Positions 43,546-53,834 of a stretch of 64,000 bases of DNA are shown here, one piece after another (position 1 is the stretch's first letter; every line of letters starts with the position of its first letter). Below the pieces are notes generated by a model. The model saw only the letters and a program-made list of their open reading frames with translations. It did not search any database and was not told the origin of the DNA. The DNA comes from Diadophis punctatus similis. Taxonomy: Eukaryota; Chordata; Lepidosauria; Squamata; Dipsadidae. The stretch spans positions 658,501 to 722,500 of the forward strand of contig JALIGW010000062.1 of assembly GCA_023053685.1 (NCBI GenBank), in the 5' to 3' direction. The position numbers and the translations under genes are program-made.

Positions 43546-44859
43546 AGAAGATACAAATTGTAAAGAAAGTTAGGTATTTAGGGATACAATTATCGGCAAG
43601 ATGTTTAACCATTAAAGTTGATAATTATTTAAATTTAAAAAAAATTGAAATAGATTTGGATAAATGGAAAAACCTTCAGTTATCACTGATGGGCAGAATT
43701 GCATTGATTAAGATGAATATATTACGTTTACTATTTTTATTTTTGACAATTCCAATAAGAATAGAGAAAGCAAATTTTAGGGAGATAAATGTAATGATTT
43801 TGAAATTTATCTGGCAAGGGAAAGGATCAAGAATAAGTCTAAAAATGCTGCAAGATGCCAGGACTTGAGAAGGCTTTGGACTTCCAAATTGGGAACTGTA
43901 TTACCAGGCAGAGACGTTGACTGGATGAGAGAATGGATTTTATTAAGAAATAGGAGACTGTTACTATTAGAAGGACATGACATGTATATTGGTTGGCACG
44001 CAATTATATGGTATGGAAGAAATAAAATACACAGCTATTTCCAAAGACATTACATTAGAAACGCTTTATATTTAGTATGGGAAAAGATAAAAGCTTAACA
44101 TTATATGTGTACCGAATTGGATATCGATAATAGAAGCATTAATACATCCAAGCAGAGTGGATTGGCAAAACATACCAAGGTATAAAGATATTTTGACAGA
44201 TGAAGGGAAATTGAAATCAACACAAGAACTTGAGAATCAAGGAATTAAAATGGATTGGCTTATGAGATTACAAATACAGACAAGATATGAAAAAGATAAT
44301 AAAATGGAAGGCATTATGCTAGAGAACACAGAGTTAGATGCAATACTTACTGGATCAGATGAAAAATTAATTAAGAAAATATATAATTATTTACTCTATG
44401 TGGATTTAGAGTTTGAACAAGTGAAAGAAACAATGATAAAATGGGCTCAGAACTCTGGTTACACAATAGAATTAGAAAAATGGAATCAACTCTGGGAGAG
44501 GAATTATAAATTGATTATGGCAACAGCCTATAAAGAAAACATGTATAAAATGTTCTATACATGGCACTTGTCGCTGGAAAGATTAGCTAAAATATCCACG
44601 AATATGACTATGAAATGTTGGAAGTGTCAACAAATACCAGGCTCTTATTACCACATGTGGTGGACTTATGCAGAAGCAAAAGGTTATTGGACTCGAGTTA
44701 AGACTTGGTTAGAAAAAATGGTGAAACAAAATATAGAGTTGAGACCTGAAACCTTTTTATTGGGGATTACCGTATTTTTCGGAGTATAAGACGCACCTTT
44801 TTACCCCCAAAAAGAGGGTCAAAAACTGGGTGCGTCTTATACTCCGGATGTTGCACGGC

Positions 44860-45510
44860 AAAGCCGCTGCTGCCCACCACCGCTGCCTGCTGCCGCCGCT
44901 CGCCACCGATGCCCGCCGTCGCCGTCGCTGATGCCCGCCACTCGCTGCCGCCGCTCGCTGCTGCTCCCTGCCGCCGCCCGCCGCCGCCGATGCCCGCCGC
45001 CGCCCCCCGCCGATGCCCGCCGCTGATGCCCGCCATCGCCGCCGCCGATGCCCGCCGCTCGCTGCCGCTCCCTGCCGCCCCCCGATGCCACCGATGCTTG
45101 CCGCCCCCCGCCAATGCCCGCCGCTGATGCCCGCCATCGCCACCGCCCGCCGCTAGCTGCTGTCGCTCGCTGCTACTCCCTGCCGCCGCCCGCTGCTGCC
45201 GATGCCCGCCACCCCCCCGAGGCCCGCCGCTCGCTGCCGCCGCTTGCTGCTGCTCCCTGCCGCCGCCCGCTGCTGCCGATGCCCGCCACCACCCGATGCC
45301 CGCCGCTAGCTCCCGCCGCTCGCTGCTGCTCCCTGCCGCCGCCCGCTGCTGCCAATGCCTGCTGCCCCCCCGATGCCCGCCGCTCGCTGCTGCTCCCTGC
45401 CGCCGCCTGCTGCTGCCGATGCCCGCGGCCCCCCGATGCCCCCTGCCACTGCTCACCGCCGATGCCTGCTGCTCACTGCCGCTCACCGCCACCGATGCAT
45501 GCTGCCGGAC
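44860..45510. repeat. GC-rich degenerate minisatellite
   Basis: About 650 bases consist almost entirely of GATGCCCGCCGC, CTGCTGCTCCCTGCCGCCGC and related words. Read on the minus strand, several frames are long and open (Gly/Ala/Ser-rich), as expected from such composition. I take these frames as artefacts. The array is private to copy C. Confidence 0.75.
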
Positions 45511-45629
45511 CAAGGGAAAGCCCCTGAGGCAGCTAAGAAGCCACCACCGCCGCTGCTGCCCAAAGCAAGCCCACAGCTTTGAAGACCAACTTCCAAGTCT
45601 GAAGACCCCCTGAGTTAGAGTTTAGGGGT

Positions 45630-45905
45630 GCAAGGGTCTTCAAACCTGGCAAGTTTAAGACTTGTGGACTTCAACTCCCAGAATTCCTCCTCCAGTCATG
45701 CTAGCTCAGGAATGACTGGAGGAGGAATTCTGGGAGTTGAAGTCCACAAGTCTTAAACTTCACAAGTTAGAAGACCCTTGCCACCCCTAACCCAGGGCTC
45801 TTCAAACTTGGCAACTTTAAGACTTGTGGACTTCAACTCCCATTCCTGAGCTAGCATGACTGGAGGAGGAATTCTGGGAGTTGAAGTCCACAAGTCTTAA
45901 ATCTG
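45630..45905. repeat. Two long palindromes
   Basis: 45658-45699 and 45712-45753 are perfect 42-bp inverted arms around a 12-base centre. A second, less complete palindrome with the same ACTTCAACTCCC words spans about 45818-45900. They resemble the palindromic hAT-type MITE at 4094 and are nested within the TA-flanked MITE. Confidence 0.75.
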
Positions 45906-46864
45906 TCAAGTTTGAAGTTTGTAAAAAGTATACATAGTTATAAAAAGTATACATGGTTGTAAAAAGTATACATGTTTGTAAAAATTATTCTGCTACACAG
46001 GTATTTTATTAAATAATATATTGCTACACCATTTGGTTCAGAATACTTTTTTCCTTGTTTTCCTCCTCTAAAATCTAGGTGCGTCCTATATTCCGGTGCG
46101 TCCTATACTCCGAAAAATACGGTATGCCAAGTAAATTTAGTAAAGAAGATACTTACTGGTTTATACATGTGTTGACAGCGGCTAGAATTGTCTTTGCACA
46201 AAAATGGAAAGGAACAAAGGTACCATCTGAGGAAGATTTAATTAAGAAGATTTTGGACTGTGCCGAGATGAATAGAGTGACAATGAAAATTAAAGACAAA
46301 GAGGACTCAGAATATTATAAAGTCTTATAGATGGTTAGAGAATGAATATTGTTAAAAATTTAGAACAATTACTGTATTTAAAAGAGAAGGAAAACAAACA
46401 TAAATAACCCAGATGACAAGATTACATGGATAAGGAGAAGAAGAGGGAGGAAGAGGATGTAGTAGAGAGGAGGAGAGAGAAAGAGGAAGAAAGTAGGAGA
46501 GGAGAAGGAGGATAGAGGGAAGGGAGTGATTGGATTTGAGATAGTAGGACAGACAGGCAATTTAGTAATGATAGAGGCTAGATTACTATATTTGGAGATT
46601 GAACACTAGTATATATTATAAAATTTATGTTAATTTTTGAACATACTATGGTATATGTATTTGATGCTTATGTGAAGAATGTTAAAAAATAAAAACTTTT
46701 TGGAAAAAAAACCATGGAAAGCAATGAACGGCCCGGCGTCTTCTTCTAAAAGGCCAACAGGCATCAAAGGGGCTCTGTAGGCCAGCTGAATGTCTGCCAA
46801 AGCTCAGGAACTTTGGAAGTTTCCTCAGATAATAAGTTTTATGTCAATCTACCGCAATATCTTG

Positions 46865-46960
46865 GGGTTCCCCCAACTCCTTATGAAGAACTGCTTGAGC
46901 AGGGGGCTGGACTAGAAGACCTCCAAGGTCCCTTCCAGCTCTATTCCATTCTAAACTGCT
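46865..46960 (+). mobile_element. CR1 3' tail (copy C)
   Basis: Same element as at 2655-2745. Confidence 0.65.
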
Positions 46961-47344
46961 GCTCAACGACAACACCTTACTCAACAGAAGAAATGGCTAT
47001 TATTCATATTGTGATGCTGTTGTTTTTTTTTAAGATTTCTCTCCTGTCCTTCTACGGCAGCCACAGGCAGGCAATTGGGCCTTGCCAATAATCTTCCTCT
47101 AGGGATCCATTTTGCATTGATTAGTTCTGTATTGATCGATCAGTATTAAAAGACTCTCCCTGCAGCTCCTCTGCCCACATTCATAACTGACTCTAAACCT
47201 CCAGCAAAACTCTTCCTGCTCCTTTTGCCCAGCCGAATCGCTTTGAGGGAGGCAGTGTCAGGATGGGGGGGGGTTTCCTGGAGAGGAAAAAGCCCCCCCT
47301 CTTTTCCTGCCCCCCCAAAACCCCAACTTCCCCCCTGCCCCCTC

Positions 47345-48015
47345 CCTTCGGGGCTGCCGTTCTTGGTGCCCACAGAGGAGGCTGTGGCTGCCTTTTGCTT
47401 CTGACTCCTCACGAAGGACTTGAAGGAAAAGGGGTTGGCTCCTTCCCCGAGGTTGCCAGGCGGCCCACCTGCGACAGGTAAGAAAACAAATGAAAAGGAC
47501 AGGAAGACCCTCTCCATTTCTCCCCCCTCCAGGCAATTCGGCTCCCCATCAACTGGGTTTGCCAATGTCAGTCCTTAGAAGTCCAGGCAGGGAACTAAAT
47601 ACAAGTAAAAATACTTTGCACATGCTCAGAAGTACTTTCTTCCTCGGCTCTGTTGCAGAAAATGGGAATTGCACCCACCCACTCCGCCCCCCCCCCGTTG
47701 AACGCCACCACCAATCCCAGCCACACCCCAGCCTACCATCCCTGGGTGGGAACCATGGGACCTGGAGTCCTCTCTGAGAGGCGGTTCTCCTCCAGGCCTG
47801 CTTCCCCAGGAACCATCATCCCCAGCCTGGCCAGGAAAGAGGCAGAGCATCCCGAAGGAACTTCACACACCCCCCCCACTCGCCCTGCACAAGACACTCT
47901 GCACGTGCTCAGAGGCAAGGGCCAGTAGGCCGTCCTTACCGGCAAGGCCTGTCCAGGGAGGCTCCACGATTTCCTCGAGGACGGCGCCGGGCGGAAGGGC
48001 GCTGTGCCCGGCCAT
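47345..48015 (-). CDS. 5' exons of an unidentified gene, copy C
   Basis: Exon 1 runs from ATG 48015 (MAGHSALPPGAVLEEIVE) to a donor at 47940. Exon 2 begins at 47468 after the same acceptor as in copies A and B. It continues GGPPGNLGEGANPFSFKSFV, then RSQKQKAATASSVGTKNG. Differences from copy B are mostly single residues (E for G, I for S, T for A, G for S). The end of exon 2 is undefined. Function is unknown; the ENTR1-like ANPFSF resemblance is tentative. Confidence 0.3.
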
Positions 48016-48069
48016 GGGCGGCGGGAGACAGCCGAAACTCTCCCCCGCCCTCCTCCTCCTCCTCCTCTG

Positions 48070-48150
48070 CCGCCAGAGGGGCGGAGTTCCGGGGGAGGGC
48101 GTGGGCGGGGCCTCGGCGCTACGTCCTCCGGACCAGAGAGCTACTAAAGA
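48070..48150. promoter_or_regulatory. GC-rich promoter (copy C)
   Basis: It contains GGGCGTGGGCGGGGC and an ETS-like core, as in copies A and B. It lies about 60 bases upstream of the minus-strand ATG at 48015. Confidence 0.45.
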
Positions 48151-48370
48151 GGAAGAGTCGCCCTCGGAGATCCTGGCCTTTCTCGGCACTGAATTCCCTT
48201 TGTGGCCCAGGCTTTCAATCTGTCCTCATCCTGAATTTTGAGCCCATTTTTTAAACCTCTAGAAGTTTCTCGCAGCACGGTGTCACCCGCCAATTAGATG
48301 AGTTCCCCTTCTAACCCCTCCTCTAAATTGTTTATGAAGGTAATGGAAGAGGACTGGTCTGAGCCCCAGG

Positions 48371-48496
48371 CAGAAGTCTCCAACCTTGGCAACTTTAAGC
48401 CTGCAGGACTTCAACTCCCAGAATTCAAAGCTGGCTGGGGAATTCTGGGAGTTGAAGTCCTCCAGGCTTAAAGGTTGCCAAGGTTGCAGACCCCTG
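48371..48496. mobile_element. Palindromic hAT-type MITE (copy C)
   Basis: The ends are CAGAAGTCTCCAACCTTGGC and GCCAAGGTTGCAGACCCCTG. It is nearly identical to 4094-4219. Confidence 0.65.
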
Positions 48497-48652
48497 CCTT
48501 TAGGTACCGGACTGCCTACTTCCCTCCATATGGAAGTAGTTCCATTAAGGCAGGGATGGGAAACTATGACCCCTTTATGACCTGTGGAACTTCAACTCCC
48601 AGAATTCCTCAGCCAGGTGATTTGTACATATTCAGGATGGATTCCCTTACTA

Positions 48653-49644
48653 GACTGTGTGCACAATTATTAGGCAAGCTGTATTTTTGAGGATTAATTG
48701 TATTATTGAACAACTGCAGTGCTCTCGGTCAATCCAAAATGTTAATAAACCTCAAATCTGAATATGTAAATAAGTAAAAGTGAGGTTATGGCTTTCTTAG
48801 GAGAATATCTGTGTGTGCACAATTATTGGGCAATTATTAGTGTGTAGAATGTTTATGCAACTAAATGAAAAAAGAAAAATTTCCCATCTCGCTCATTTAT
48901 TTTCATCTGTTAAAATGAGAATAATAAACAAACAACTCAAAGGTGTCATATAAACATTTCTGACAGTTCAAAAAAATACCAGTGATCAATATAGCCACCC
49001 TTCTTGTCAATAACAGTCATAAGCCTTCCGTTCATGCAGTCTGTCAGTTTCTTGATCTGTTGACCATCAACGTTTTGTGTAGCAGCAACCACAGCCTTCC
49101 AGACACTGTTCAGAGAGGTGTACTGTTGTCTTTCACCACAAATCTCCCATTTAAGAAGGGCCCACAAGTTCTCAATAGGGTTTAGGTCAGGTGAGGAAGG
49201 GGGGCATGTCATTATTCTTTCATCTTTACGGGCTTTTTCTGACTAGCCATGCAGTGGAGTACTTCAATGCATGCGATGGAGCATTGTCCTGCATAAAACT
49301 CATAGCCTTCTTGAAAGATGCAGACTTTGCCCTGTACCGCTGCTTGAAGAAAGTGTCTTCTAACAACTGGCAGTAGGTTTGGGAGTTGATTTTGAGTCCA
49401 TCTTCAACCCAAAATCTCTTCTTAAGCCCATTTTGCCTGAGGAAAAGAAGCTCCCTAGTAATTATGCACACCTTGATATAGGGTGTTGATCTCCTTAGGC
49501 CACAACTTCCCTCATTACACAAATACACATCACCTGATATGCTTATGCCAACTAGGCATTGAAGTTTATACAGATTGGAGGTGGAAAATATGCATAACAA
49601 TGATGATATGGTCAAAATACTTGCCTAATAATTGTGCACACATG
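48653..49644 (-). mobile_element. Tc1-type DNA transposon, 992 bp, decayed
   Basis: The inverted ends read TGTGTGCACAATTATTAGGC on the left, with its complement on the right. TA is duplicated at 48651-48652 and 49645-49646. Copies A (about 4373) and B (about 31984) carry the empty site TTACTATTTCC. It is a young insertion relative to the segmental duplication. Confidence 0.9.
48946..49615 (-). pseudogene. Tc1-type transposase, frameshifted
   Basis: This is a DDE transposase. The second Asp lies in FMQDNAPSHA (about 49300) and the final Glu in SSPDLNPIENLWALLK (about 49180). The two sit in different frames with a frameshift near 49210. The N-terminal DNA-binding region is largely missing (the element is ~1 kb, against ~1.6 kb for complete Tc1 elements). 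It is inactive. Confidence 0.8.
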
Positions 49645-49889
49645 TATTTCCTTGTCTATTTTGACTTGCATACTTGTTCCATCTCCCTCAATGCTGCTTT
49701 TACCTGAAGTTCAGGATACGATGGCCGATAATTCGGGAACTGCAGTCCATACTTCACTTCTTTGGCTTACGTACAAACCTCTGCCTATATGGATTATCTT
49801 CCATGGTTATATCTTCCTTACTCTCTCTACCACGTTTCAGAATTCAGTTGTGCACACTCCACATCCTATTATAGAATTAGAGATCTCAA

Positions 49890-50080
49890 ATACAGGTCGT
49901 CCTGGACTTACAACTACAATTGGGTCCAGAATTTCCATTGCTAAGGAAGGATGTTAAGTGAGTTGTGCCAAATTTAAGACCACTTTTGCTAAGGTTTGTT
50001 TATTTATATAGCCGCATACTTGTTCACAGCGAGTCTGGGCAGCATACAAGCAGGTTGTAAAGCAAATGAATGCAGTCATT
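49890..50080. repeat. Interspersed MITE-like repeat (copy C), left part
   Basis: It keeps the terminus ACAGGTCGTCCTGGACTTAC. It is cut at 50080 by the TA-flanked MITE, and its right half is absent. Confidence 0.45.
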
Positions 50081-50081
50081 A

Positions 50082-50469
50082 CTGTATTTTTCAGAGTATA
50101 AGACGCACCTTAGTTTTGGGGGAGGAAAACAAGGGGAAAAAATTCTGCCTCCGCCTCCCAGCAATTTGCCTCCCAGCAAACAGCAAACAGTACAGATGAT
50201 ATACACTGTTTGCTGTGTATTTCTGTGCATGTGTGCCTGACCCATAGAAATGGCAAAGAACTGGAGAAATGTACATTTATGGCAGTATATTAATCCCAGA
50301 AAGTTTTCTTAAATGTAGTCACACTAACTCCTCCCAATTATTTAAATAGATCTACTCCAAACATGACTAAGTCAGGGTTTAACACAGCTGCCTTATCTTA
50401 ATACTAAACAGGACACTGTTACATTTCAGATTATACTTTTACAGATGCTGTTAAAATTGATGTGGCTTT
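50082..50469. mobile_element. TA-flanked MITE, truncated third copy
   Basis: It starts CTGTATTTTTCAGAGTATAA after a TA. It then follows the reverse complement of about 28665-29073 and is truncated near 50469. A hAT end fragment (about 50470-50545, GCCATAGGTTTGCCATCAC) follows. Confidence 0.65.
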
Positions 50470-50556
50470 GATGAGTGCCAACGCATGCACTCCCCACCTC
50501 CCTTGCCGTGCCCGCAGAGGGTTCTGTGTGCCATAGGTTTGCCATCACAGAACTAG

Positions 50557-50680
50557 AGGAACCTTTTGCTAATCATTTAGCTGATTAACAGGAAGCCTAG
50601 AAATGGGGGACTTTTAAGGATCCTGACAACTGGGAAACACCTAGTCTCTGCACCTAGTGGGAGATCAAACAGGCTCCTAA
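50557..50680. repeat. Inverted copy of the dispersed repeat at 4850-4943
   Basis: It reads as the reverse complement of 4851-4940 and 32655-32750, including CACCTAGTCTCTGCACCTAG. Confidence 0.55.
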
Positions 50681-50744
50681 TGAGTCTTATTCAGTTTAAA
50701 CATTCTTATAGCAGTGCATCTGTAAGGGTTGCCTCTACATCTAA

Positions 50745-51130
50745 CTTAAGAAAGCCAGAACTTCTGAGCCGGGTAGTTCAAAAGGATATTTTATTAAGCA
50801 AATGTGAAAGCATTCCAAGCAAAGCAATATCTGAATACCCTTAGGCAATGCAGGTAGAGTTAAAGCATCAGAAATCCCTCCCCGTTAGCCAGAATGCAAA
50901 GCCTGGCCAATACACACATGTGAAAAAGTTTTCTTTAATCAACTGCTCTGGGAACCAGCTAATCATACGTTTCCAAGGCCTCTTCTGTTCCCCATTCAAG
51001 TGAAATGTCCCACATGGCTCCTCATAAGCCTTCTCCCAAGATGAAGAGATCTCAAGATGCTTGGCACCAGGATATACGTTGTAAAGCATCAGTTGATCCA
51101 GGCAATGCTAATAAATCAACCCCAATTCCA
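50745..51130 (-). mobile_element. Probable Metaviridae LTR, reverse orientation
   Basis: Its right-hand words GAACTTCTGAGCC and CAAGCAAAGCAATATCTGAA parallel the LTR at 37200-37412 (GAACTTCTGAGCC, CAAAGCAAAGTCTAAA). The minus strand has AATAAAA near 50795. The boundaries are not defined by a target duplication. Confidence 0.4.
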
Positions 51131-51164
51131 AGGGAAAGGAGTGGTGGTGCCCACATACAGGTAC

Positions 51165-52423
51165 TGAATGTAAAAGAGTAAGTTGTTGTATAAAGTTAAA
51201 ATGTGGTTAAAAGGAATTGTATAAACAAGTAAGTATGGAGCCAAACAGCTTTTAAATGTATGGTAAGTAGAAAGGGGGAGGTGTTTATCCCAGTGCTCCA
51301 GAAAGGAGGGGGGATAGATTACATCATAAAGAGACAGCCAATCGGATCATAGATAGCAGGGCCAGGAACTATAAAAAGCTTAGTTGGAATAGCTGAGGAG
51401 AGCTCTGAATGTGTTAACTTCCAAGAGAGAAGGTTTAGTGTGAAGAGCTGAAGAGCTCTGTGTGTGTTAACTTCCAAGAGGGAAGATTTATAGGGATTCT
51501 CTGCCTGAGTTTAACTGTCCAAGAGGGAAGTTGACAGGAGAGAAGATAGGCCCTAGGCCCGTGGTGGCGAACCTATGGCAGCGTGCCACAGGTGGCACGC
51601 GGAGCCATAGTGGAGGGCACGCGAGCGTTGCCCACTGGCAAACCGGAAGTGCGGAAAAATGCACTTCCGGTTTGCCGGTGAGCTGGTTTTTGCACTCCGG
51701 AGGGTTCAGGGAAGCTCCCTGAAGCCCTGGAATGCAAAAAACTACAAAACGGACAAACCGGAAGTGCGGAAAAAACGCACTTCCGGTTTACCGGTGAGCT
51801 GTTTTTTGCACTCCGGAGGGTTCAGGGAAGCTCCCTGAAGCCCCGGAATGCAAAAAACGACGAAACGGACAAACCGGAAGTGCATTTTTTCGAACTTCCG
51901 GTTTGCCTGTTTCGTCGTCCCAGGCTCCGGTAAGGCCTTTGGGCGGGGGTGGGTGGGTGTGCGCATGCGCAGGGGGCAGCATGGGGGGGTGTTGTGCGCA
52001 TGCGTGGGGGGGAGAAAATGGGTGTGGGCATGCTAGGGTGCGCACCCCCCCTTTTTGGCACGCGAACCTAAAAAGGTTCGCCATCACTGCCCTAGGCAGT
52101 TCTGTGGGAAGCAGGTGCCAGGGTCAGGGGACTTTATTGATTGATGTATTGTGTTATTTGAGATAGAGATAAACGGTGAAACGTGCGCTAATCTATAGGC
52201 CTAGAAACAAAGAAGAATTGGGTTTTCTTAGATTTAGTCAGGAAAGCTAGGAAAGTCTCTGAGGGGAAGAAAAAGAATTGAATAGCTGGTTGTGGCTGTA
52301 ACAAATTCACTTGACCTTTACTGAGAAGTTTGTATTTAAATAAACTGTTTTCTTGTTTGTTCAAGAAACGTGTCAACGTCTTTCTATTTCTCACATAAAG
52401 CATATCTTAAGCAATTCTGCAGA
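51165..52423 (+). mobile_element. Probable LTR interrupted by a hAT MITE
   Basis: In order: a CCAAT box (51338-51342), TATA box ATAAAAAG (51371-51378), two direct repeats with TGTTAACTTCCAAGAG, the MITE at 51559-52089, a polyadenylation signal AATAAA (52339-52344) and a U5-like stretch ending near 52423. Removing the MITE leaves a TATA to poly(A) distance of about 430 bases. No partner LTR or internal coding region is visible. A second MITE (52432-52803) follows at once. Confidence 0.35.
51559..52089. mobile_element. hAT MITE with internal tandem repeat
   Basis: The ends are CCGTGGTGGCGAACC and GGTTCGCCATCACTG. The target duplication CCCTAGGC is perfect (51551-51558 and 52090-52097). Inside are ~2.3 units of a ~117-base repeat containing the inverted pair ACCGGAAGTGCG / CGCACTTCCGGT. 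Same family as 63454-63970. Confidence 0.9.
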
Positions 52424-52431
52424 GCATAGAG

Positions 52432-52803
52432 CAATGATGGCGAACCTTTTTTGGTTCGCGTGCCAAAAAGTGGGGGGATGCATGGGATCACGGGTGTGCG
52501 TGCCCACACCCATAATTCCATGCACCCCCGCGCATGCGTGTATGACCCCCCCACTCCCAGCATGCAATGGCACGCTCATTTTTTGCTCTCTCCAGGCTTC
52601 TAGGAGCCTGGGGAGGGCGAAAAAAGGCCTTCCTCCCCCCCTCTGGAGGCTGGAAACAGCCTGTTTCCTGACTCCAGTGGGCCCAGAAGGCCCGAAAATC
52701 AGCCGGCCGGTGCGCACATGCGTGCCAGACCTGAGCTCGCGTGCCCACTGATATGGCTCCACGTGCCACTTGTGGCACCCGTGCCATAGGTTCGCCATCA
52801 CGG
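52432..52803. mobile_element. hAT MITE, short variant
   Basis: The ends are CAATGATGGCGAACC and GGTTCGCCATCACGG. The target duplication GCATAGAG is perfect (52424-52431 and 52804-52811). It lacks the ~117-base repeat of its relatives. Confidence 0.9.
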
Positions 52804-52839
52804 GCATAGAGATATTGAAAAAGTAAAATCAAGCCTCTA

Positions 52840-53142
52840 AAGAGAGAGAGAGAGAAGTGAAACAGAGGGCGCGACCCTTGGTCAGGGAGATATAAAAAAG
52901 AAAATAAAACATAAATCGCTACCAAGATATATAAAACAATAAACCTCACTAGAGGGGGACGGGCAGGACCCTCGCAGTTTCATTCTTCTAGGAGGGGTGG
53001 GTGCTTACTTTCTACAGAAGGAAGAAGCCAACAGTGGCCCTCTGGTTCAAAGTTGAGCACAGCTGTGGAGGAAGAGATGCTCTCAGCCTTTTGAGCCAGA
53101 GCAGGGGGCCAGAACTGGGGGAAGGATGGCTCAGCAAAGGGT
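52840..53142. other. Non-coding, nothing recognised
   Basis: A short GA run (52840-52856) is followed by sequence with no gene or repeat signature that I can identify. Confidence 0.4.
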
Positions 53143-53543
53143 TGTGATGAGAGGGAGAGAGTGGGAGAGTGGGATACACACACAAAGATGCAGAGGGGGG
53201 GGAGAGAGGGGGGGAGAGACAGAGAGATACACAGAGAGATACAGAGAGAGAGGGAAGAGAGGGAGGGGGAGGGAGAGAGGGAGGGGAAGAGGGAGAGAGA
53301 GGGAGGGAGGGAGGGAGGGAGAGGGGGGTGTCAAAGGGTTTTGTGGCTCCTGGTGTTTTTTAACAACCAGTTGTCTTCCCTAATGACCGGCTGGGTAGGT
53401 GTGGCTAGGGGGTCATGTGACTGGGTGGGAGTGAGTGATATCGAGTGGGCCACGCCCACCCAGGTTTTATGGCTCCCGGTGTTTTCTTTTCTGTGGGAAA
53501 CAGGTCCAAATGGCTCTTTGAGTGTTTAAGGTTGCAGACCCCT
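53143..53543 (-). mobile_element. hAT MITE, reverse orientation, one end lost
   Basis: The right end GGTTGCAGACCCCTG and the inner words GTGTTTAAGG and GGCTCTTTGAG are the complement of the left end of the element at 62249. It includes a GA-rich microsatellite at 53143-53330, matching the CT-rich core at 62460-62650. The other end (with the GCATGCGGCTC palindrome) is missing. Confidence 0.75.
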
Positions 53544-53564
53544 GGTATAAATCCTCAGTCCTTG

Positions 53565-53724
53565 CATGTCTACGGAGATTCTCAGTCATCCAAGTCACGG
53601 CTGTCTCAAAGATGGGTTTTTTCCCCCCTCAAAAGGTCACTGGACTATGTTTTTTTTTTCTTTCCTTGGAGAAGTAGAACTTTCGCTTCTCATCCAAGAC
53701 ACTTCATCAGTCCTTACACTTCCT

Positions 53725-53725
<1 letters not shown>
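53565..53725 (-). mobile_element. Penelope-like element fragment with hammerhead core
   Basis: It has the words GGAGATTCTCAGTCATCCA (plus strand) and, on the minus strand, CTGATGA (53710-53704) ... GAAA (53684-53681). The intervening GTGTCTTGGATGAGAAGC can fold as a stem II with one mismatch. Such words are typical of vertebrate Penelope-like elements. The fragment is decayed. Confidence 0.5.
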
Positions 53726-53728
<3 letters not shown>

Positions 53729-53806
<78 letters not shown>

Positions 53807-53834
53807 ACTCACTCACTCACTCACTCTCACTCTT
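53729..53834. repeat. (CT)n followed by (CACT)n microsatellite
   Basis: About 35 CT units, then six to seven CACT units. Confidence 0.95.

Larger units (their letters stand above)
44770..46122. mobile_element. TA-flanked MITE (CCGTATTTTTCGG family), 1353 bp
   Basis: It starts CCGTATTTTTCGGAGTATAA and ends ATACTCCGAAAAATACGG. TA is duplicated at 44768-44769 and 46123-46124. The empty site is seen in copy A (about 1864) and copy B (about 29458). The interior differs wholly from the family member at 28085: a GC-rich minisatellite and palindromic hAT-like pieces. Confidence 0.8.
43550..46715 (+). mobile_element. L1 LINE 3' fragment (copy C), split by a MITE
   Basis: Same L1 as at 641-2490. A segment of ~210 codons (44157-44769) is open here, because a stop present in A and B (TGA in GATTGATTTATG) reads TGG. 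The MITE at 44770-46122 interrupts it; the last ~65 codons and 3' UTR follow. Confidence 0.8.
42930..50080. repeat. Segmental duplication, copy C
   Basis: It is collinear with copies A and B, with two private insertions: a TA-flanked MITE (44770-46122) and a Tc1 element (48653-49644). Homology to B ends at about 50080, at the edge of a third TA-flanked MITE. Confidence 0.85.

Noticed and set aside
44767..45527. Long Gly/Ala/Ser- or Pro/Ala-rich open frames on both strands
   Set aside because: They are produced by a CCG/CTG minisatellite with few possible stops; several frames are open at once and there is no start context or domain.
51700..52090. Short proteins around GGAAGTGCGG words
   Set aside because: They arise from the tandem repeat of a hAT MITE and differ between units.
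53126..53529. Arg/Glu/Gly-rich open frames
   Set aside because: They are translations of a GA-rich microsatellite inside a hAT MITE.
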